The notes under the pieces were generated by a model. It was not told the origin of the DNA. It ran no database searches and worked only from the letters and a program-made list of their open reading frames with translations. Both the position numbers and the translations under genes were made by a program. From Oligoflexia bacterium (GTDB lineage: Bacteria; Bdellovibrionota; UBA1018; CAIMNF01), in the NCBI GenBank assembly GCA_903842755.1, contig CAIMNF010000187.1, positions 1 to 10,943 on the forward strand: a stretch of DNA of 10,943 bases, read 5' to 3'. Numbering within the stretch: the stretch's first letter is position 1; every line of letters starts with the position of its first letter. Below, one piece after another: positions 5,774-10,943 of this stretch.

Positions 5774-7837
5774 ATGCAAAAAAAACTATTCTCAAAATCC
5801 TTAGTTATATCAATTATTTGCCTCAGTGCCTCTTTCAGTGAATTAAGCTCTGCACAAACCGTGAAAGGTCTTGATCTAGACGCAATCGATCAGAACATCA
5901 AGCCTTGCGATAATTTCTATCAATTCGCGTGTGGAAATTGGGTTAAAACGCACACCGTTCCCTCTTTTAAATGGAGTCTTGTCAGAGGGCTTTCCCAGAT
6001 TAAGGATAGCAACGACCTTTATTTTAAAGATTTGCTTGAAAAATATGCTCAAGGAAATTTTGGGAATACAAAGAACAAATATGCAAAAAAAATCGGCGAT
6101 TTTTACTCCAGCTGTGTAAATGAAGAGGAGATCGAGTCTTCAGACCATCACGAACTTTTGCCCATTTTTACAAAAATTAAAAATTTGAATAATCATTTCG
6201 ACATTCCATTCGTTTTAGCTCAATTGCATCGTATCGGGGTCCCCGCGCTATTCCAGTTTGGATCGCAAATCGACAATAAAGATACTCGGCAAACGATTGC
6301 CGCGATCGAACCTGGTAGCCTTGGCTTAGAAAATGCTCAGCATTACGAAGGGACAAAAGAAAACCAAATCCAACTCAGGGAAAAATATAAGGTCTATATT
6401 AAATCCATCGCGGAAAAATTTGGACGAACACCAGAATCTGCGGAGCAAATCGCACATTCTGTATTTGCAGTGGAAACCAATTTAGCTAGGTTTCAATTAG
6501 CAAAGAAGGATGAGGACGAATCCTTAAGCAGTCGATATAACCTAAAAACAGTGTCCGAGTTAGGCTCAATGGTACCCCTTTTTGACTGGAACGGTTATTT
6601 CAAAGCACTAAAAATAAACAATCCTAAAATGATTAACCTTACTCAGGTTGAATACATCAAATCGTTAAACACTCTTTTAGGGCAGATGAACATGCAAGAT
6701 TTTAAAAATTATTTGGAATTCCAGGTCATGAATACCTATGGGTTCTATCTTAATCATGCCATTCATGAAACTTGGTTTGATTTCAATCTACGAGAATTGC
6801 GCGGTCAAAAAAGCCCAATGGACCGTTGGAAAGAATGTAGTCGAAACTTAAACGATTCCGAGTTTTTAGGAAATGCCCTTGGCAGAAGCTATGTAGAATC
6901 TTTTATGACTCCTGAATTAGTAAAGAAAACAAATCAAATGATTGATCGCTATCAGGACACGCTCTCTCGAAGAATTTCCGCCTTAAGTTGGATGGACGAG
7001 CAAACTAAACAAGAAGCCCAAAAAAAGTTAAGGGCGATTGCAAGAAGAATCGGAATTCCAAAATATTGGCAAAATTATGATGCTTTACCGATTACCCGTA
7101 AGTCTTACTTAAAAAATGTCATTGAAACCAAGAAGTTTTACGGAAATTATCAGTTACATAAAATTGATTCACCGACGAACCGAATGGAATGGGAATCTAC
7201 ACCTCAAACGGTAAACGCCTACTACTCCTACACGAACAATGATATTAATTTTACCACCGCAATTCTACAAGAACCCCTCTTTTCAAGTGAATACACGGAC
7301 GCTACAAACTACGGCGCGATCGGGCTGTTCATGGGGCATGAACTGACCCATGCATTTGATTCTTTAGGAAGCCAGCGGGATTTAAATGGGGTGCTCCGTA
7401 ATTGGTGGACCGCCCAATCCGCACAAGCATTTAAAGAAAAGGCATCCTGCGTAGCAAATCAATACGACAAACGGCTTGTTGATCCGTCTCTCAGTAATTT
7501 ATTGTCTAATGGAAAGCAAACTCTTGCAGAGGATATCGCCGATATTGGTGGATTAAACATCTCGTACCTGAGCTATCGCTCTCTCGTGAGTGAAAAAGGT
7601 GAACCAGAAATTGTTGCAGGATTCACAGGCGATCAGCAGTTTTTTATCTCTTCTGTACAAGGGTTTTGTACAAAGTACACGAAGAACTTCCTCGAGTGGG
7701 ACATTCAAAATGACGAACATATGCCAGCCCCTTTGAGATTCAATATGGCCATGCTTAATAACGAAGGATTTGCGAAGGCATTCGGCTGCAAAGCGGGTGA
7801 TGCGATGTTCACTGAAAATCGTTGCGACATGTGGTGA
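5774..7837 (+). CDS. M13 family (neprilysin/PepO-like) secreted zinc metallopeptidase
   Basis: A 687-residue oligopeptidase, the usual length for the family. The signal peptide (MQKKLFSK, hydrophobic core) probably ends after Ala27 (ELSSA-QT). The family N-terminal motif CDNFYQFACGNW is at 45-56. The substrate-binding NAYYSYTNNDI segment precedes the zinc site HELTH (522-526). The third zinc ligand is Glu586 in AEDIADIGG, with Asp590 supporting the site. HMPAPLR (649-655) matches the HxPxxxR pair that contacts substrate in neprilysin. The C-terminus CKAGDAMFTENRCDMW has the family's paired cysteines and final Trp. All catalytic residues are present, so it should be active on short peptides, in the periplasm or outside. 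The ATG at 5759 lies inside the promoter and is not used. Several stretches are much more AT-rich than neighbouring genes (6001-6060 has 17 G+C of 60), which may hint at separate origin. Confidence 0.93.
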   Translation: MQKKLFSKSLVISIICLSASFSELSSAQTVKGLDLDAIDQNIKPCDNFYQFACGNWVKTHTVPSFKWSLVRGLSQIKDSNDLYFKDLLEKYAQGNFGNTKNKYAKKIGDFYSSCVNEEEIESSDHHELLPIFTKIKNLNNHFDIPFVLAQLHRIGVPALFQFGSQIDNKDTRQTIAAIEPGSLGLENAQHYEGTKENQIQLREKYKVYIKSIAEKFGRTPESAEQIAHSVFAVETNLARFQLAKKDEDESLSSRYNLKTVSELGSMVPLFDWNGYFKALKINNPKMINLTQVEYIKSLNTLLGQMNMQDFKNYLEFQVMNTYGFYLNHAIHETWFDFNLRELRGQKSPMDRWKECSRNLNDSEFLGNALGRSYVESFMTPELVKKTNQMIDRYQDTLSRRISALSWMDEQTKQEAQKKLRAIARRIGIPKYWQNYDALPITRKSYLKNVIETKKFYGNYQLHKIDSPTNRMEWESTPQTVNAYYSYTNNDINFTTAILQEPLFSSEYTDATNYGAIGLFMGHELTHAFDSLGSQRDLNGVLRNWWTAQSAQAFKEKASCVANQYDKRLVDPSLSNLLSNGKQTLAEDIADIGGLNISYLSYRSLVSEKGEPEIVAGFTGDQQFFISSVQGFCTKYTKNFLEWDIQNDEHMPAPLRFNMAMLNNEGFAKAFGCKAGDAMFTENRCDMW

Positions 7838-7890
7838 TTGGTTTCGAAGAGCTAAATAATTGAAGAAATCGTGTAAATGCTTCGACCAAT
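7837..7890. other. Imperfect inverted repeat in the convergent spacer
   Basis: ATTGGTttCGAAG (7837-7849) can pair with CTTCGACCAAT (7880-7890), with a 2-nt bulge and a loop of about 30 nt. It starts on the M13 stop codon. No good U-run follows, so a terminator role is uncertain. The rest of the 164-nt spacer (7838-8001) between the convergent genes holds nothing else I can name. Confidence 0.25.
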
Positions 7891-8001
7891 TTCTAAGAGC
7901 CGAAGCGCTGCAAGCAACAGCCTCCGAACAACTTCCTCTCCATTAGTTAACTTTTCCTTTGCTTCAATCATCGTATTTCTATCGCTAACTAAAAATTTAT
8001 T

Positions 8002-9468
8002 TTAATCAATAATGATCTTAGGCTCCGACGGAAGCCCCTTTTCAAGCAGCACTCGTCTCAGCAGATCTTTGAAGTCGTCGCCCTTATCTACTTTGAAAAG
8101 TAAAATGGGTCGATCTTTCGCAAAGGCTGCAATGACGCCGGGACCTCTCAGTTTTTTATAAAGTGGTACGGCCACTTTCATTACGGGGAGCGCTTTAGAA
8201 AGGGACTCTATTTCCAACTCTGAGTCTTTATTGCCCACAATCATTAAAAGCGAATCCTCAAAATCAGTCATCAGGCGATCATTGGAACTCAGTGAATGGC
8301 CAGTTAATACGTTGATCCGGGTGGCTTTTTTAATTTGTGACTTTGCTTCGCTCAAATTCATTACGGATTCGTCTAACATCAACAGGGTGTGCCGTAGTCG
8401 GACAGTAGGCGAGGTCAGCGCGTCTGGAAATTTCTTTGCATAATTTTCAACCCAGCGGTCAATAAACACTTCGTCGATGGGCTTCGATAAATTTACATAC
8501 GATCGGATCAAGTCTATCTCGGCTTTACTCCCTCGATCATACTCTTCCGTGTCAGACCATGGGCCCAAATCCTCTTTACCGGCGACTGCTTTATAGGCCA
8601 ATCCGCTACTCAGTGCCGTCGCTAAACCTTCTTCTAATAAACTTTGAGCATAACTCCGCAGCGGAGACGTGTTTTTTTCAAACCAGGCCGTGATTTGCTT
8701 TTGCAGTTCAACGGATTGCGAAAGAGCAGCTGCATGGCAGAACTCATGAAACACTAAACTTGCGCGCAAGGATAAGTCTTTCTCTTCTAGAAAAGCGTCA
8801 ACAAGGATCACGTTCCCAATCACGGACGAGTGGCCCTTGCCTGTTCCCGCAGGGATCGGAATCAGGTGGATCGAAAAATCTGCGCCCGTTTGCCAGTTGG
8901 CGTGATAAAAGAGCGCCGCCTTCGTCAAAAGATCCGACAAATGGCCCTTGTCCCAGGCTTGCTTCAATCGCTCGCGGTATTCGTTCAAGGCGTGTTCACT
9001 TGGAATTCCGATTAACTCTTCATAAATCGGCTTCAAAACTGCTAGGTCTTGAAAAAACTTACTCTGCTCTTGCAACGGCAAAAGCAACAAAGTCCTACTC
9101 TTAAATTCAGTTAAGTCTTTGGATTGGGTTGCTTGATAGTCAAAGTGATGATCGATATCCCAACCCAGTTCGCCTTTTGCCGCGGGATAACCGCGAAAAT
9201 CATAGCTTTGATTGAAATAAACCTCGTGAATATGGCGGAGCTCAGCAAGCTTGCTCTTTATACTTAGGTCCGTACCGTATTTACTTTTTAAAAAAATATC
9301 TTGCATCGCAGTCGAGGGATGCCGGTCAAAATCGCCGATTGTTTTTACAAAAGTCCAAAAGGAGACGGTTGGGCTCGTCTCGATATTGAATTGAATCGTG
9401 AGCGGATTAGCCAATCCTGGAGTCGTCCACAGATAGAGACTCAAGGCAATCATTAGGCGGGTTTGCAT
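8002..9468 (-). CDS. Secreted HExxH zinc metallopeptidase, family not recognised
   Basis: A 488-residue protein with a signal peptide cleaved after GLA (residue 20). The zinc-site signature HEFCH is at 241-245, in the helix context SLVFHEFCHAAAL. About 34 residues later comes LLEEGLATAL (278-286), whose Glu279 or Glu280 would be the third ligand. This is the gluzincin arrangement. The segment before it (HLIPIPAGTG, then GNVILVDAFL) looks like the edge strand that precedes such a helix in many peptidases. The C-terminal 200 residues are without recognised motifs. I cannot name the family; it is not M13, M4 or M48 by motif. It lies 32 nt behind the BPL_N-like gene on the same strand, so the two are probably one transcript. 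A G-run (GGGGG) touches the ATG and AGAG lies 8 nt upstream; neither is a well-placed ribosome binding site. Confidence 0.72.
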   Translation of the reverse strand: MQTRLMIALSLYLWTTPGLANPLTIQFNIETSPTVSFWTFVKTIGDFDRHPSTAMQDIFLKSKYGTDLSIKSKLAELRHIHEVYFNQSYDFRGYPAAKGELGWDIDHHFDYQATQSKDLTEFKSRTLLLLPLQEQSKFFQDLAVLKPIYEELIGIPSEHALNEYRERLKQAWDKGHLSDLLTKAALFYHANWQTGADFSIHLIPIPAGTGKGHSSVIGNVILVDAFLEEKDLSLRASLVFHEFCHAAALSQSVELQKQITAWFEKNTSPLRSYAQSLLEEGLATALSSGLAYKAVAGKEDLGPWSDTEEYDRGSKAEIDLIRSYVNLSKPIDEVFIDRWVENYAKKFPDALTSPTVRLRHTLLMLDESVMNLSEAKSQIKKATRINVLTGHSLSSNDRLMTDFEDSLLMIVGNKDSELEIESLSKALPVMKVAVPLYKKLRGPGVIAAFAKDRPILLFKVDKGDDFKDLLRRVLLEKGLPSEPKIIID

Positions 9469-9500
9469 CCCCCGACTCTACACGAGATTCACTGAATGAT

Positions 9501-10268
9501 CTAGGGAGTTCGAACCCACTGAATCATTTCGTCCACTAATTCATAATCCAGGCCGTCCGGATCCTTTAACCCATAGTAATCGCGCCAATCTTGGGGAGCT
9601 TCGGGATGAAACCCTGTGATAAATACTTTTCCTTTGCCAAATTGGCTCCGAGCGGAGGCAATCTGGCCGTTGGGATAAAGTGCAATGACTTCGGCTTTTC
9701 CCTGGGGAATTTCTGAAATATAAGGTCCGCCTTCCCAATAAACGTAACGTGTTTTTCCTTCCCATTGAACAGGAATAACGTCCGCAGTCCATCGGCTTCG
9801 GTAAAGAGTAGTCAGTCCAGGAAATAAGTTAAATCCCTCGATGGAAGTGGTGCCCACGCGTTGAGTGGCCGCGAAAGCTCCCGCGCAAAAACCAACGTAG
9901 CCACCCCCGGTTTGCACAAATACTCGGAGGGCATCCACTAGCCTTTTTTCCATGTTTTCAAGAACCGTACTCGATTTACCGCCCGGTTGAATCCAAACCG
10001 TAACGTTTTTGAATAAATCTTGCACCTGCCCATCCGTGCTGAGTGAAGTGATCTCTTGAGGGCCAACGTATGTTGGATTCAAGCCACTTCGAACGGCCAT
10101 TTCATATGCAGAAGTCGAACACTCTTCGTCGCAGGCGCCTGGCCCGCGATAAACTAAAGCCCGAGTCTCGGAGGGTTGTGCCGCTTCGCTCTGAAATTGG
10201 TGTCCCCAAGAGCCCATCAGCACCGCGATCCCCACTACCATCCTTAGTGTTGGAGAAAATTGAATCAT
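9501..10268 (-). CDS. Exported BPL_N / class I glutamine amidotransferase-like protein
   Basis: A 255-residue protein from ATG 10268. The signal peptide is MIQFSPTLR, a hydrophobic core, and cleavage near SEAA (residue 30). The mature part is one flavodoxin-like amidotransferase domain. It opens ALVYRGPGACDEEC, has IQPGGKS at 94-100 and the nucleophile elbow GYVGFCAGAF with Cys128, and ends with GFHPEAP, supplying His221 and Glu223. Cys-His-Glu is the class I GATase triad. The order of motifs matches the N-terminal domain of biotin protein ligase (BPL_N), which in bacteria also occurs as stand-alone exported proteins with no proven reaction. No ligase domain is present. C46/C50 could form a disulfide. 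The frame extends to a TTG at 10304, but that would put 12 residues before the signal peptide and lies in the -35 box. First gene of an operon with the downstream peptidase. Confidence 0.85.
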   Translation of the reverse strand: MIQFSPTLRMVVGIAVLMGSWGHQFQSEAAQPSETRALVYRGPGACDEECSTSAYEMAVRSGLNPTYVGPQEITSLSTDGQVQDLFKNVTVWIQPGGKSSTVLENMEKRLVDALRVFVQTGGGYVGFCAGAFAATQRVGTTSIEGFNLFPGLTTLYRSRWTADVIPVQWEGKTRYVYWEGGPYISEIPQGKAEVIALYPNGQIASARSQFGKGKVFITGFHPEAPQDWRDYYGLKDPDGLDYELVDEMIQWVRTP

Positions 10269-10276
10269 CTCCCTTG

Positions 10277-10304
10277 ATTTTAGCTGATTTAAGAAGAAAG
10301 CCAA
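10277..10304 (-). promoter_or_regulatory. Promoter of the BPL_N-like/peptidase operon
   Basis: Read on the minus strand: TTGGCT (10304-10299, 4 of 6), a 16-nt spacer, and TAAAAT (10282-10277, 5 of 6). The -10 ends 8 nt before the ATG at 10268. Those 8 nt read CAAGGGAG, so an SD-like AGGGAG is squeezed directly against the start codon with no spacer. A leaderless or very short-leader message is predicted. Confidence 0.5.
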
Positions 10305-10359
10305 TTATTTACACAATATTCATAAAATATTAAATGATTTCCACATGACGCAAATAGAC

Positions 10360-10388
10360 TTGCCTGAATAAAGCGTCAAAGGTATAAC
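10360..10388 (+). promoter_or_regulatory. Promoter of gap, leaderless type
   Basis: TTGCCT (10360-10365, 4 of 6), a 17-nt spacer and TATAAC (10383-10388, 5 of 6). The -10 ends 8 nt before the gap ATG at 10397, leaving room for a leader of at most a couple of nucleotides. The intervening ACACCCGGAT holds no properly spaced ribosome binding site. Confidence 0.65.
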
Positions 10389-10396
10389 ACCCGGAT

Positions 10397-10943
10397 ATGG
10401 CAAAACAACTGACTATTGGAATTAACGGCTGCGGCCGTATTGGTCGTAAAGTAATGAGACTCGCGTTCACTCGCCCTCAAATTAAAGTAGGCGCGATTAA
10501 CGATATGGGTGATTTGAAAACCTTGGTGCATTTGTTAAAGCACGACTCCGTTCATGGAAAGTGGAACGCGGATATTCATCTAGAAGGCGATCATACCTTA
10601 ATCGTAAACGGACAAAAAATTCGTGTTTATACCGAACGTGATCCTAGCAAACTGACCTGGAAAGAACAGGGTGTTGAGTTAGTTCACGAATGTACGGGTA
10701 TCTTCACTGAAAAAGAAGGCGCTAGCAAGCATTTGGCTGGCGGGGCCAAAAAAGTTTTAGTCTCTGCTCCCTCGAACGATGCGGACATTACCCTTTGTTA
10801 TGGCGTAAACCACTCCAGTTACGACGCCTCAAAGCACACGATTATTTCTAATGCATCTTGCACCACGAACTGCCTTGCTCCTGCTGCAAAAGTAATCGAT
10901 GATCACTTTGGGATTGTTAAAGGAACTATGCTTACGGTTCACA
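10397..10943 (+). CDS. gap: Type I glyceraldehyde-3-phosphate dehydrogenase (5' part)
   Basis: The first 182 codons are present and the frame is cut by the window end; full family length is about 330-340 residues. The NAD-binding Rossmann motif GINGCGRIGR is at 8-17, and AINDMGD at 33-39 supplies the Asp region that favours NAD over NADP. KVLVSAPSND and the active-site block SNASCTTNCLAP follow, with catalytic Cys155. This is the phosphorylating glycolytic enzyme: glyceraldehyde-3-phosphate, NAD and phosphate give 1,3-bisphosphoglycerate in the cytoplasm. It is divergent from the BPL_N-like operon across a 128-bp intergenic region with both promoters. pgk or tpi might follow beyond the edge, as often in bacteria, but this is not visible. 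Confidence 0.97.
   Translation, partial: MAKQLTIGINGCGRIGRKVMRLAFTRPQIKVGAINDMGDLKTLVHLLKHDSVHGKWNADIHLEGDHTLIVNGQKIRVYTERDPSKLTWKEQGVELVHECTGIFTEKEGASKHLAGGAKKVLVSAPSNDADITLCYGVNHSSYDASKHTIISNASCTTNCLAPAAKVIDDHFGIVKGTMLTVH

Noticed and set aside
5499..5795. 98-codon minus-strand frame across the tRNA downstream region
   Set aside because: It crosses the terminator, the hairpins, the tRNA repeat and the M13 promoter, and has no start signal or recognisable domain.
8760..9104. 114-codon plus-strand frame inside the minus-strand peptidase gene
   Set aside because: It is antisense to a well-supported coding region with signal peptide and zinc motif; the translation is Arg/Ser-rich and featureless.
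10269..10304. TTG start at 10304 for the BPL_N-like protein
   Set aside because: It overlaps the -35 box and would place 12 residues before the signal peptide; ATG 10268 fits the promoter and signal peptide.
1..10943. CRISPR array, insertion sequence or transposase
   Set aside because: No regularly spaced direct repeats, no transposase or integrase frame and no terminal inverted repeats with target duplications were seen.

Overview
The window looks like chromosomal DNA of a Gram-negative, outer-membrane-bearing bacterium with mid-range G+C. Almost every protein here carries an export signal. They comprise three probable outer-membrane beta-barrel proteins, one large lipoprotein, two zinc metallopeptidases and a secreted glutamine-amidotransferase-like protein. 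The only cytoplasmic protein is a type I glyceraldehyde-3-phosphate dehydrogenase at the right edge. The mix resembles Bdellovibrionota/Oligoflexia-type genomes, but that is an impression from style, not from a marker gene.

Layout. 1-203: possible tail of an upstream gene, then a promoter. 204-791 (+): small beta-barrel protein. 788-1648 (-): second exported barrel-like protein, overlapping the first tail to tail. 1668-2912 (+): third barrel, ending in a C-terminal Trp and overlapped by the 811-residue lipoprotein at 2900-5335 (+); these two form a translationally linked pair. 5412-5488 (+): tRNA-Arg(TCT) with a strong hairpin terminator starting on its CCA end. 5489-5738: a stretch with no convincing protein gene but rich in hairpins, which carries a second copy of the last 20 nt of the tRNA. 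5774-7837 (+): M13 (neprilysin/PepO-like) metallopeptidase. 7838-8001: short convergent spacer. 9468-8002 (-): secreted HExxH peptidase of a family I do not recognise, behind 10268-9501 (-), a secreted BPL_N/class I glutamine-amidotransferase-like protein, as a two-gene operon. 10397-10943 (+): start of gap, cut by the window.

Two themes stand out. First, five transcription units have a sigma-70-like -35/-10 pair whose -10 box ends only 6-9 nt before the chosen start codon (204, 1668, 5774, 10268 on minus, 10397). This predicts leaderless or nearly leaderless mRNAs. The two genes inside operons (2900, 9468) instead have G-rich stretches before the start. Second, the tRNA-Arg locus has a 19/20 copy of the tRNA 3' end 190 bp downstream, with a chain of hairpins between. 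This recalls the E. coli tyrT/rtT arrangement or an old integration scar.

Functionally the window is about the cell envelope and extracytoplasmic proteolysis. The barrel plus lipoprotein pair probably work together at the outer membrane. The two metallopeptidases face each other convergently but have separate promoters and unrelated folds.
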